A DNA stretch of 64,000 bases from Oasisia sp. SBJ-2009. Lineage: Eukaryota; Annelida; Polychaeta; Sabellida; Siboglinidae. This document shows, in pieces, positions 1-10,334 of this stretch (the stretch's first letter is position 1; each line of letters starts with the position of its first letter). The notes under the pieces are model-generated. The model was not told the origin of the DNA, did no database searches, and saw only the letters and a program-made list of their open reading frames with translations. The position numbers were made by a program, and so were the translations under genes. The stretch lies in the NCBI GenBank assembly GCA_964017155.1, contig OZ024857.1, positions 31,973,542 to 32,037,541 of the forward strand. Reading direction: 5' to 3'.

Positions 1-1124
1 TATTTTTAAATAATATTATCTGTGAGTAGTTTTCTTTTTATTGTATTTTTAATAGCATTATTTTGTGAAGCGCCACAAACAATTATGGATGTGGCGCTAC
101 ATAAATAAAATATTATATTATAATAAAAACAATTGTTTGTTTATTTAATATAGCGCCACATCCAATTTAAACTTGTTCATGGCGTTTTACATACATTAAA
201 ATGCTAAACAACAAATACACACCAGAAGAAAAAACACATAAATATACTAGAAACATATATGAACAATTATAAAAATAAAATATCAATATAAAAATAATAA
301 AACTTATAATTTCCTGCAAATCATAGTGATGATAATAATTAATTATTATTATTATATTATTTATAAGTAATTAAACTATTTCGCGCGTGTGAAGTAAAAC
401 AATTAAATATTAGCAGTCAGAAACGTGGCGTCTAGCGGTATTTTGTGTAAAGCTTTTAAAAGCGATTTTACGGTACCGCTGAGCGGCCGAACAAGTTGTA
501 CTCGAGGTCTGCGCGTTTTTGTGTGTGAATTTTCTTCGTCAGAGGAATGCAAGAGATTTTATTACATAATGTAGTGTATGCATATGTATGTAAGATATGT
601 GAGGAGAAGTTTGGCGGCTGTTGGTGGTCGTTTTGATGGTTAGGTCAATCAAATCGGGTCGTCTAGGATCCGCGCTGTGTCTGTGACTGTCCAAACGAAT
701 CCACCGAACCACTGTTTCAGTTCTGCTCGATTCATAGGTTAACAAGAAGACATCTTACTGATACTGTCTTTCACTGTACTATTACTATAAGCGTTTGAGG
801 AACAGTGTGGCATATTGATGTCGCGATTTCGTTGTAAACCGACGTAAGGCAACTTTTAGCGTACCGCTTGGCTCTCTGTTATGACAGCTGAACCAGCAGA
901 CGACTCTCTGACGTATTACTTTTCCAAACTGCTGGGTTGTGATTGGTTGCAAGGTCCAAGATGGGCCGGTTCATGGTGTCGGTGATTTAGCTAGATTTTC
1001 CCACTTTAAGACCACTTTCTGAGGTAACCACTAAGGTGAAAAATTGGATTGTAGATGCAAATGATTAGCTAGTGTAAACTCTTTTAGGTGCATAACACTA
1101 AACTGTAGCCTTTTTTTTCACTTT
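1..1124 (+). repeat. Long dispersed repeat A, copy 1
   Basis: This stretch is a direct copy of about 56636-57589, alignable almost throughout. Shared landmarks include the gaagcgccaca / tggatg segment near 67-92, the ttggcggctgttggtggtcg block near 611, and a highly similar block from about 830 to 1080. Copy 1 has about 170 extra AT-rich bases near 130-300. Part of it (about 60-650) also recurs inverted at 55600-56045. There is no long ORF; a short minus-strand frame at 539-745 is conserved between copies only because the DNA is. The left boundary lies outside the window. The family is unknown; it is probably a non-autonomous element or part of one. Confidence 0.8.
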
Positions 1125-2500
1125 AACTGGTTTCATGTGACAACTATTCATGTTACAGCTATTCAAAAGAGCTTGTCTTGAAGTATAATTAGTCTTCTTG
1201 TCATACATTCATCAACTATTTTAGTTTTTACTGCAATATATCCTTACGGAGGTAGTTTGCTTAAACTACAGCAATACCATAGTAATATAGGTTTCGACGA
1301 TAACATTATTTCACTGGACGTATTTTACACGTATTGTTTTTCTACTTATTTACTCCAAAACAATTCAAAAACCCACATCTTCCCGTCTCGCTCTGCAGCC
1401 ATCTTGGATTTTTGAGTCAAAATGATGTCATAACATCAAACTGATGTCAAAACCAGAATCCTGGTGGTCGATGTACCCGAAAAAGTGTCTTCATACATGC
1501 TTCTAGGTGAACAAGATGGTGGCCCTCTTGGATTTATGGGGCAAAATGATGTCATAGTGTCAAACTGATGTCAGAATTCCGATTCTGACATCAGTTTGAA
1601 GCTTGATGTGGACGACTTACCCAAAAAGTCTTCATTGCGTGATTTTTGGCACTTTGGTTAAAAAGTTAATTTTTCAAGATAGTGCTAGTGGCCATTTTGG
1701 ATTTGGTCCACTGATGGAAAATGCCACAATTTTTTTGAGGGAACGGGGGGGCTAAATCTTTTCGAAATGGTCCACAGAAGTCAAATCAATCATCAAATCT
1801 TAGTAGCCAGAGAATGGTCACGAAACTGCAGTTCTAGACCGTACTATGTATCTGTATGGAACCATCGAACCACTGACCAACTAGCATTGGTATTCAAATC
1901 CTGGTCCACCTAGTCAGCAGTCCAGTATTCCAACCAGTTACCACTCAATTAATGCCCTCCATTCAAATAAATTAGTAGCAATAAAATTATTCTAAGGAAT
2001 GAAATTCAAAAAATTCTTATGTGCCCAAATGGTAAAGGCATTTTTTTCTAGAGAGATCCATGGACATGTGAAATTGTCAGTTTGAACATAAGAAATGTGG
2101 TATGTATGAACTCACATGTATTGTGACCTTTGGCTGTTTCTTGGGTCTGGGAGTAACCTTTGTTATGTCCTCCTCACCAGTGCCAAATATCCTTGGATTT
2201 GGCTTACGAATCCTCACTGGCTGATATAAAATCACACTCAAATTATAAAATTGATTATCAAACTGAAATATGCATTTATAACAAGCCAAGTACAACTTCC
2301 ATTTATTCTTTCATTACATTTTATCAATCCTCCAAAAACATTTGTTTTAGCTAGTATTTTCAGAGCACAATATTATTATTGGATAAAACAGTTAATGAAG
2401 GAATTCTAAATTCGGATCATAAATGATAATTTGACACCTTACACTGGGAGAAATGACACAGTAGGCATCTAAGAGAATAACTTAATTAAAGCATAGGTAG
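1125..2500. other. Non-coding stretch with diverged local duplication
   Basis: No supported gene. Between about 1390 and 1700 a motif of the form 'atcttggattt ... aaaatgatgtcat' occurs twice, and a related 'gccattttggattt' follows, suggesting an old tandem duplication. A perfect hairpin lies at 1560-1599. The remainder is AT-rich with no recognised features. Confidence 0.5.
1560..1599. repeat. Perfect 18-bp inverted repeat with 4-base loop
   Basis: The arms at 1560-1577 (tcaaactgatgtcagaat) and 1582-1599 are exact reverse complements around the loop tccg. The tip of each arm repeats the aaactgatgtca motif found nearby at about 1438-1449, so the hairpin probably arose from a local inverted duplication. 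Confidence 0.9.
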
Positions 2501-3122
2501 ATGAATTTTGCAAGGTCATATTTCTTAAAAGTCAACACTGGGAAAATGCAAGTGATGAGAGGAACAAAAGCAAACATCAAAGACAAGGCACTGAGCCTCA
2601 GACAGGTGAATACATTCAAATATTTAGGTGTCATCATCAGTGAAGAAGGAGGATCAGAGGAAGCAGTAAAAGCAAGAGTTAGTGCAACTTGGGGCAAGTT
2701 GAGAGAGACCTATCAGGAGTCATCAAGTGACAAGAAAATGCCAAGGAAATTAAAGATCAAGTTCTACATGACTGTTGACAAGTTCTGTTGACAGGAGAAA
2801 CAGATTCTCGAGAAAACAGAGATGAGGATGCTGAGAAGAATTAAAGGTGTAACACTGAGTGACAAAGTAAAGAGTGTGGACATCAGAAAGGAGCTAGGTG
2901 TGAGTAGCATACAAGAGAAAGTCAGAGAAATGAGACTGTATTGTATGATGGTGCCAGGAAATAGTCCAAGAGGAAGACCAAGAGAGAGATGGATGGATTG
3001 CGTCTGAAGGGATATGCAGGAACTGTGGATCACCCTGGAGGATGCCCAGGACAGAACATTATGGAAATCAAGAATTCGGGCCGCTGACCCCACCTAGTGG
3101 GAAAAGGCGAAGAAGAAGAATA
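2501..3122 (+). pseudogene. LINE (non-LTR) reverse transcriptase, C-terminal fragment
   Basis: The frame from 2501 to 2791 has the post-palm signature of LINE reverse transcriptases, with LKVNTGKMQVM followed by FKYLGVIISEEGG. After a small internal deletion and frame change, 2822-3007 continues with MRMLRRIKGVTLSDKV and the Arg/Pro-rich RGRPRERWMDC motif near the C-terminus. The remnant reads on past a TGA at 3005 to the purine-rich (gaa-type) 3' end at about 3105-3122. The endonuclease, the finger and palm domains and the FADD box are absent. It is a 5'-truncated, dead copy, as is usual for LINE insertions. I do not assign a clade; RTE-like is possible. Confidence 0.8.
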
Positions 3123-3369
3123 TTTCTTATGATATCACTAAACAAACTCTCAAGAACTCACGTGTCCTCTCCTTGGTGGTGTTCCTGCTTGAAACATTTG
3201 TCCTTTACCTGTAATAATAAGAATAATAGTAAAACTTCCACAACACCAATATCCTTGAAAATACAAGCTGAGGGGTGCAACATACTGTTATATGTAATCA
3301 TGAATGGTGACAGATAAGAATTGTTGAACGTACATTTCGGACACGTTAGCATCAAGGCATCAAATGCCA

Positions 3370-4035
3370 CAACTTTTTACTATCAGATATTATAAGAACA
3401 TACTATCCCATATTAAGTTTGGAGTTTTCTGTAATAAACAAATTGGCCATATGGTGAAAAACATGCACAGTGTTGGACTTAAAATGTCCAAACCTTTGTG
3501 ATGTGTGAGGGTACATTGCAAATATTGTGTGATATATCCATAGGGCAGATATTTATCTGTTGACTAAACCCAATAAAATTATGTTTGTGGTATATAGAAA
3601 TTTTTTGAGAAGAATTTGTTCAGTGTCGGACATACTTTTATTTGGTGTTGGCCGTATGCATGTGAAATACAGCATACCACGTAGTTATAATTATATTTTC
3701 CAAATCAGGTATCCATATTAACATAAATACAATTAGGGCCTTAAATTGAATCGTTTCTGGCTATAAAGGTTGACTTTGTACTGTCTGATATTATAAGAAC
3801 CTACCAGGACATAATTGTCCCATATAAAGTTTGTTCCCTCCTGTAATCATTGTATTCATACAATGAAAACATGCATGGTGTTGGACGTATTCACACAGAC
3901 CTAAAATGTTCACCCTTGTATGTTCAAACATCTGTGATGTGTGAGGGTACATTGCAAATAGTATGTCATATATCCATAGGACTGACATTAATCTGTTGGC
4001 TAAACCAAATAAAATTATGTATTTATTACCTAATA
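3370..4035 (+). repeat. Diverged tandem repeat, unit about 410 bp
   Basis: Two units start with 'ctgatattataagaac' or a close variant (about 3383 and 3785). They share 'gtgatgtgtgagggtacattgcaaat' and 'ccaataaaattatgt'-type blocks. A third partial unit flanks the THAP-bearing element on both sides (28373-28434 and 33587-33720), showing that the family is dispersed. No coding potential is supported. Confidence 0.65.
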
Positions 4036-4279
4036 TAGACTTAGCCTGGCTCCGTCGCTTCACAAGGTGCAATAGACTTGGCCACGACAAGTTGCTCGCC
4101 AGAATTAATAAAACGAAAAAATGACCTCTCACTACAGCTCCCTCCACCCTATCCAATCACCGAGTCTTTTCCCCTTCTTACTTGGCGCCGCCATTGTTTA
4201 CGTCTTGCCTTCGCGTAGCTCCGTATTTCTCAGTTTGATTAGCTGATATCATATTTTGTTTAAACAAAGTTACGGTTTT

Positions 4280-5078
4280 CAGGGGTAGAACTACCCACTA
4301 GTCCGCTAGTCCGCACACTAGTAAAGATAAGGGCGGACTAGTAAACCTGCCTAATAACTAGTCCGGTTGTCTAGTAAAGGTCAATGTGTCATCCAACCCA
4401 CCCTACATCAATCAATCAAGTCTTTGTAGTCACAGTGACCCTAACCACAACACATCCACAGGCTGGGGGGTGTAATAACTAAATCCCAAGTCATTAAAAC
4501 GTTGATAAATTGTTGCCAGTGAGCAACTGGCTACAGCAGCTTCCTTTTCTGATAAATGATGACATACCCACCAGCTATGAACTTGTCTGGGCACTATTTG
4601 TAAGATTAACTGTTAATGTCTATAATTTTCTCATGTGATATTTTTATTTTCCAGTATTACAGTCCAGTAGAGCATTTTTTTCATAACACTGTAATGTGAG
4701 CTAAATTTCCGAAATGATTATAAATATATGATATAGAAAATTAATAATGGTAGGGTGATATTACCGGTCAATGAGTGCAATCGGCATTCTTTTTCAATTG
4801 CGCATTTTTTAATACAGATCATATCTTAACTTTTTTATTAATTACTTTTGTTATTTATGTATTATTTCTTTGGTACTACCTTTATGAAAAGTGCATTGTT
4901 ATTTAACTGGGGTTGCAATATGTACTATTTATTTAGTTTAAGAATAAATTGGAACAACTTAAATTTGGATTGTTTATTTTTATTTTTGTGGACTAGTAAA
5001 CCTTTTGGCGGACTAGTACACTTTTGACTTTACTAGTTCCGCTGTCTAGTAAAATAAATGCTCGAAGTTCTACCCCTG
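4280..5078. mobile_element. hAT-like non-autonomous element, copy A
   Basis: The termini are CAGGGGTAGAACT and its reverse complement (13 bp). The subterminal zones are packed with the palindrome-based motif ACTAGTCCGC or its complement, as is common in hAT elements, where the transposase binds repeated subterminal sites. There is no ORF for a transposase. The same unit recurs at 53503-54288. I could not find a clean 8-bp target duplication: the left flank ends acggtttt and the right flank begins ttttttgt. The hAT assignment therefore rests on the terminus and subterminal pattern. Confidence 0.65.
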
Positions 5079-5361
5079 TTTTTTGTTTTCACATCTGCAA
5101 TACACCTTTTCCGCGGAGCATGCGCATTGAACAGAAAACGCGGGTTGCGGGTCAACTCCCGAATGGCTGAAGCGAGTACAGAGTTTTGCATTGCTCCAGA
5201 CGAGTGACTGAAACGTTGCAGTGTTAGAATCTTTTTTTGTGCCAGGAAAACGGAATATTTCACCAATAGAAATGGATCAGGATGGAGATGAAGTGTCACA
5301 TATGGTAAATATATATGTATTTTTTCTCCTCTAGTATGAAGATAACCAGTTTATTTCATAA
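5079..5361 (+). repeat. Exon-like segment co-duplicated with the hAT-like element, copy A
   Basis: This flank is essentially identical to 54289-54565. It is GC-richer than its surroundings. It ends with a short open stretch starting ATG at 5273 (MDQDGDEVSHM) and running directly into gtaaat at 5305, a plausible splice donor. This looks like a promoter plus first exon of a transposase or captured gene. An identical 88-codon minus-strand frame exists in both copies, but it reflects recent DNA duplication and not selection. No downstream exon was recognised. Confidence 0.5.
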
Positions 5362-6269
5362 ATCAAAGAGAGCCATAAAAAGAGCCAAATGCACTTCCAC
5401 TGGCGGCTTCCACCGAGAGCCGCCAGAGGCTGTGTAAGTTTTCATTGATAATTGATATGGTATTATTACATCCGTAAGGTTATATCAAGTCTATGAATAT
5501 AGAAGATACATTATCTGTTTTGATATCGCAATGAGTTTAAGTCAACAATTCCGACCAGTTAAGAAGCTGCAGCAGATTTTTTTTACGTGTGCTTATGAGC
5601 ACATGGTTCCTGCGGCTGCTGGCACAGGGAGCATCGCGTTATCGTAGTAGCCAAATATATTGTGTGTATAAACACACCAAGGTGATAATCATTCATAAAT
5701 TTATAAACACTAAAACGGAGACAGATCTATATGCCCGGCCTTGTCTGTACATGATTGCATCATTATATGGTATAACAAATGATGAGTATCATGCAAGTAA
5801 ATAAGCTGTCAAATCTGACATCTCTTGTGTGAAAACAGAGTCTCCCTCACCAGTCCGCTGCTTATGTAAATAATCATATTAAAAAGTGCATAAATTACTC
5901 TAGACTGTACAAGGGGTTCAGAAACTTTGACCCAGATCTATCCCGCCACGTGCTTTGAGCCCAAAGCACCGACATCACAAATATAAATAAACGTTTGTAA
6001 ATCACATTTTTAGTCAACAAAAATATAACATGTTTAGATAGGTACTTCCTAATTCGTGAACTGCGACATGTTAACTTGCCAATGCACCCAAAGACATGAT
6101 GATTATTCTATATGTAAACGGCATTTTGTTCATATTTCTGGACGACTCTCATGTAAAACAATATCGATCAATAGCATGTGAAAACTGCGGCATGGCTAGA
6201 CGGGTTTTGGGTCTCTACCTAATTTGTTAGTTTCTGCCACTGCCGACAGATGGGGGTAAAAAAGGTGTA
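5362..6269. other. No recognised feature
   Basis: A non-coding stretch inside the interrupted DIRS-like element. It contains an inverted cggcggct / agccgcc pair near 5404-5430 and nothing else I can name. Confidence 0.4.
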
Positions 6270-7294
6270 TATAAGGGGCTATTTTCAGGCCACTTTTCAG
6301 TTGTATTTTTCTATTATTAGCTGTTTTTCGACTTCGCCTTTTCAATTTTAACGTAATTGTAATGGCGCGAACACGCCACAGTCTACACTAGACTCACGCA
6401 CGGCAGCGATAATCATGCGAACAATTGTCTCTTATCACGGTATTACAGTCGACAACAAGTACGACACTTGTTCACAGTGGACTGATTAAGTTTGGAATGC
6501 AATAGTAAAAATGCCGCGCTGTTTCAGAAATGCAGGCATCTGACAGCATGTAATTGTAAACATAGCTGCAACCCGCGCTGATAGATGCTCAGCCACAAGC
6601 GGGCTAACCTACAGACTTGTAGCTTATCTAGCAGCAGCTTTCTTGGCTTTTCTCCAGTGCCATCCCTGGAGATGGTCCAAGACCGTGACCTTTAGTCCAT
6701 GTTGGAAGATATCCTCATCCATCTTCGTAACAGCGAATATTACCAAAGCGCTATTAGCGATGGTTCAACCGTCATTGATAGCGCAAATAATTAGCCCTGT
6801 TGTGCTCCTGGAGGCCCAGTTTTAACCTGGGCTGCTGACGGAACTGCCCGGACAAATAGTCCCGCCAGTTGCATTCCCAAAAACAGGGAATCCGAGCTCA
6901 TGCCTGGCAGTTCATGTCTATGGACTAACGATGGTGGGCCCGGCCCAGGCGGGAAACCAGTGACTTTCCTCCGGATTGAACGGAGAAGACACTGGAGGCC
7001 CGGAGGACCAGAGGAAGCCGGAGGTTGGCACCGTTCGGCCATATGGAAACCCGCCGGAAATCCGTTCGGCGCAGGTCACCGACCGAACCGGAGAGCCAAT
7101 CAGAAACCACCGCATGCATATTTACTAGCTACAGCCTTAGCCCTAACTGGTGGGGCGGGGGGGGGGGGGGGGGCAAAAGCAACCTAACAAATAGGCTGCA
7201 ATTAAGGGGAAATTTATAGGTGCATTAAAACCGGAGTTTGCCTTCGCTGGCTCCATGACACAGGGTCCTGTTTCAAGACACGCAACCAACTCGC
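6270..7294 (+). other. DIRS-like leader region, GC-rich remnant
   Basis: Short blocks match the complement of the minus-strand DIRS element at 23.9-24.9 kb: gctgtttttcgacttcgcc near 6320, taattagccctgt...gtgctcc near 6790, and aactgcccgga near 6841. This supports its being the 5' part of a second DIRS copy. Several overlapping ORFs of 60-95 codons exist because the region is GC-rich, but none resembles a protein. It ends in a pure G tract just before transposon E1. Confidence 0.55.
7157..7173. repeat. Poly-G tract (17 G)
   Basis: Seventeen consecutive G residues follow tggggc. It is a likely length-variable and assembly-sensitive site, and could form G-quadruplex DNA. Confidence 0.9.
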
Positions 7295-7297
7295 AAC

Positions 7298-7560
7298 TAG
7301 TCCAGTGGCACAGGCCGATTTTTTCTCAGAACCTTGCAATGTCTGGTAACAATCGTTTCTTTGCATTTTTGAGTACTCTAGACCATGTAGTTCAAGAATC
7401 CATTGGGTGTAATGATTACCCCCGCTTGGCATTTTCATAATTCAAGATGGCCACCAAGATGGCTGCCAAATCACATTATTGGCTATAACTTTTGAACCAT
7501 ACCACATAGAATCATAATTTTGGTGTCTAGGATATGGTTTTTGGGGTCAAGGAATCCCTT
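7298..7560 (+). repeat. E1 left terminal inverted repeat
   Basis: It matches the reverse complement of 12491-12744. The match starts with TAGTCCAGTGGCA, shows a small length difference in the next 20 bases, then continues at very high identity from gaaccttgcaatg (7329) through ggtcaaggaatcc. A short frame across it is open in both arms only because the arms are identical. Confidence 0.92.
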
Positions 7561-7655
7561 TCTGGTGTTCAAATAATCATTCAACCACCCCACATGGTCA
7601 AAATCTAAGAATGCAGCTAATATGGCGATCAAAGTTATGAAAATGTTGGTAGAAT

Positions 7656-7863
7656 TTTAGAACTATACCACATATAATATCGATTTTGTAAATACATATT
7701 CAACAGTTTCTTTTTATTGTTTCAGATAGTCATGGCTGCTGAGGAGGAGTGTTTCTTCATTTAGAACTATACCACATATAATATCCATTTTGTATATACT
7801 AATTCAACAGTTTCTTTTTATTGTTTCAGATAGTCATGGCTGCTGAGGAGGAGTGTTTCTTCA
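7656..7863 (+). repeat. 104-bp tandem duplication over the E1 start codon
   Basis: Two 104-bp units (7656-7759 and 7760-7863) each contain a pyrimidine tract, ttgtttcag (an acceptor-like site) and the ATG with the next eight codons. In unit 1 the ATG at 7732 reads only nine codons before TAG (7762). In unit 2 the ATG at 7836 opens the long frame. A spliced 5' leader could use either acceptor, but only the second gives the full protein. Confidence 0.9.
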
Positions 7864-10334
7864 ATGGCAAGATTACCAGCTGTCCTGGTACCAAAGAGAA
7901 GTTGTCAAAATGCAGCCGTATACAGAAGATTATTGAAGCAAGCGAACTGCGGGATCATCTTGATATACATGACTCACTGGAAGCAGGATATACTAGTGGC
8001 ACTGTTACTCATGTTTATTGTCACAAGAATTGTGTTTCTACCTATGTCTCGCCGCAGAATCTTGCTCATTTATCTCAGAAGCGCAAGCCTCATAGCTCAT
8101 CAAAACCTCAGCCCAAAAGACTACATAGTGAGACGAAGGGCAAAACATTTGAATTCAAAAAACATTGTATGTTTTGTCTCGATATCACCGAGTGCAAGTT
8201 AGACTCTGAGTACGATGCCAAAACACCAGCTCAATACCGAGTGCCCGCATCAATGGTCACGACCACCTATATGTGTGATGGACAGGTTTACATTGATACT
8301 CTCATCAAAAAGTGTATAGAGCGCAATGATGATCTTGGACGAGTTGTCCACGATCGTCTGTTGGCTGCTGATGGTGATCTAGTTGCTGCAGAGGCTCATT
8401 ATCATCGCAAATGTAATTGTCTCTTTCACAAACCTGCTGTTAGCATAGATGATTATTCTGACTCTGTAGTGGATACAGCTCTTCTCCAGACATTCGAGGT
8501 GCTTGAGCAAGATCGTACAAAGGTTTGGAACACAGTGGAGATCATGGATGTGTATGTGCAGAAAGATGGTACCCGTTTGTCTCGAAGAACACTTGTGGAG
8601 AAAGTCGAGTCTCAATTTGTTGATGACATTTTGAGTTTTCACTCACCTGGGATTGCCACTCTAGTTCTCTTCAGTAACAGCGTTGCAAATACACTAAAAA
8701 TTGTAAATGCTGAAGATGAGGATGAAGAAGTCACACTCAAGAAGCTCGGAAAAGAGATAGCACAAGAGTTGAAGGCAGTGAAGAGGGAGCTCACATCACA
8801 TGATGTCCACATTGACAAGCCCTCAGCGACTGAATGTACTAGTAATCTTCTCAACAAGCTGCTCTCCAAAGTCCACCCAAAGTTCACTTCTGATTCATCA
8901 CCATCACTGCCCTCCATCATGGTTGGCAACATTGTCGCTAGTGTTACAGCCAACCAGCCCACCCCCTTACAGATTGCTCTTGGTGTGCTGATGAGTGAGC
9001 ACAAGTCTGTCATTAACATGCTCTATAAGTTCCGAATCACGTGTAGCTATGATGAGGTGCGGCGTTTCCTCCGCTCGGCTGCGGTGCAGGCTGCACCTGA
9101 CACAGCCTTGGCAGGCCTGACTGACGTATCAGTTGGTGGTCTCGTCCAAGTAATTATTGACAATTTTGATGATGTCATTCATTCCCAAAATTGTCGGTTA
9201 GATTGCCACAACTTGGCAATGATCGTGACACAACCCCGACCTACACCTATAACTCATGAAGTCACCATTCCCAGACTCAGCAAGGAGCAGATGAAGGAAC
9301 CAATTGACTTGGACCAAACAGTAGTGAGATATAGGGGTCCCAAGAAGCCAGACATGCCAGTACAGTTCAGTTTAAATTTGAAGCCATCTGATGAGCTCGA
9401 ACAAGCTGTCGGTATCTCCTTGAACAGAGCAAGAGAGCTGGACTTCAACTTCTTATCGAGTGTGCTCCAAGAAGCAAATACACCGGAATACAACGGGTTC
9501 AACACTCGGATCTGTAGGGAAACTGGAATGATGCCTGCCAGCAAATCTGCTGTGCGCTACATGCCTTTGTTATACATGAAGCCAGCTGACCCAGACACAG
9601 TGAACACAGCCATTGTCAATGGGTTGCGTATTGTTCAAGAACTAAATCAAGAGTACCTTGTCATAACAGCAGACCAGCAAATCTACAAGGTCATCGTCGA
9701 CATTCTCTTCGCCACTCCTGATCTCATAACAAAAATGATGCCCATTCTTGGCTTCATGCATTTCCTCATGGATTTCGTATCCTGTATTGGTACACTCATG
9801 GCTGACAGTGGTCTGAGCAACATACTGTGTGGAACCTTTGGGTCAGTGGACAAGATGCTGCAGGAGAAGAAATATCCTCAAAATATCCGTGCACTACGCC
9901 TTCTCACTGAAGAGCTACTCCGCCCAATCGTCGAGAACAAAGAGTTGAACAACATGGCTGACCTGGAAAACGTATTGGCTGATCTCTCTACTAAAAGTCG
10001 AACGACGAAGGCTTGGACCGAGCTAGTGATTAAGCCCACACTGCTCATTATGCAGTTCACTCGAGCAACTCATGAGCCTGACTATGCCCTCCTGATCACC
10101 ACAATGAACAAGATGCTTCCATATTTTTTTGCTGCTCACAAACACAACTATGCTCGGTATGGTCTTTTCTTCTGTCGCTCTTTGACCTGGCTCCCATCTG
10201 AAGTTGAGCAGCAGTTCCTTCGTGGGGAGCAGATTCTCCATCACATGGAAGGGCTGTGGAATGGTATTCCATCAGACCAATTCATCGAAAACCACATGGA
10301 TGAAGCGAGGAAAGGGTCCGAGTGGTGTCATTAG
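7836..10334 (+). CDS. E1 protein, N-terminal part: Academ-like transposase region
   Basis: I chose the ATG at 7836 (MAAEEECFF) because it has a good initiation context (gtcATGG) and follows an acceptor-like tttcag; the frame can be extended upstream only from a non-ATG codon. The part is 832 residues long. Residues about 1-195 hold two Cys/His clusters (CHKNC; HCMFC ... HYHRKC), likely zinc-binding. An acidic, Lys-rich linker follows (about 280-320). Around residue 610 the motif VITADQQIY supplies an Asp at 9672, followed by LGFMHFLMDF (9750-9779) and an SG-rich segment; near residue 770 is HNYARYG. This D...H pattern recalls DDE/D transposase cores of the Academ type, but I cannot verify the catalytic triad. 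The frame ends at 10334 because of a single-base change at 10288-10291, after which the protein continues in the next frame. Confidence 0.85.
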   Translation: MAAEEECFFNGKITSCPGTKEKLSKCSRIQKIIEASELRDHLDIHDSLEAGYTSGTVTHVYCHKNCVSTYVSPQNLAHLSQKRKPHSSSKPQPKRLHSETKGKTFEFKKHCMFCLDITECKLDSEYDAKTPAQYRVPASMVTTTYMCDGQVYIDTLIKKCIERNDDLGRVVHDRLLAADGDLVAAEAHYHRKCNCLFHKPAVSIDDYSDSVVDTALLQTFEVLEQDRTKVWNTVEIMDVYVQKDGTRLSRRTLVEKVESQFVDDILSFHSPGIATLVLFSNSVANTLKIVNAEDEDEEVTLKKLGKEIAQELKAVKRELTSHDVHIDKPSATECTSNLLNKLLSKVHPKFTSDSSPSLPSIMVGNIVASVTANQPTPLQIALGVLMSEHKSVINMLYKFRITCSYDEVRRFLRSAAVQAAPDTALAGLTDVSVGGLVQVIIDNFDDVIHSQNCRLDCHNLAMIVTQPRPTPITHEVTIPRLSKEQMKEPIDLDQTVVRYRGPKKPDMPVQFSLNLKPSDELEQAVGISLNRARELDFNFLSSVLQEANTPEYNGFNTRICRETGMMPASKSAVRYMPLLYMKPADPDTVNTAIVNGLRIVQELNQEYLVITADQQIYKVIVDILFATPDLITKMMPILGFMHFLMDFVSCIGTLMADSGLSNILCGTFGSVDKMLQEKKYPQNIRALRLLTEELLRPIVENKELNNMADLENVLADLSTKSRTTKAWTELVIKPTLLIMQFTRATHEPDYALLITTMNKMLPYFFAAHKHNYARYGLFFCRSLTWLPSEVEQQFLRGEQILHHMEGLWNGIPSDQFIENHMDEARKGSEWCH

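Noticed and set aside
5033..5299. 88-codon minus-strand ORF present identically at 54243-54509
   Set aside because: Identity follows from recent duplication of the DNA. The frame crosses the hAT terminus and has no protein-like features.
6791..7219. Cluster of overlapping ORFs of 64-95 codons
   Set aside because: GC-rich DIRS leader and poly-G tract; no homology or conserved frame.
7821..7835. Upstream start of the E1 frame at a TTG codon
   Set aside because: It lies in the pyrimidine tract and acceptor-like tttcag; the ATG at 7836 is the credible start.
10204..10290. Independent second E1 gene starting at ATG 10204
   Set aside because: Its first 29 codons are out of frame with the conserved protein; homology begins only after the frame change at about 10291, so it is one protein split by a single base.
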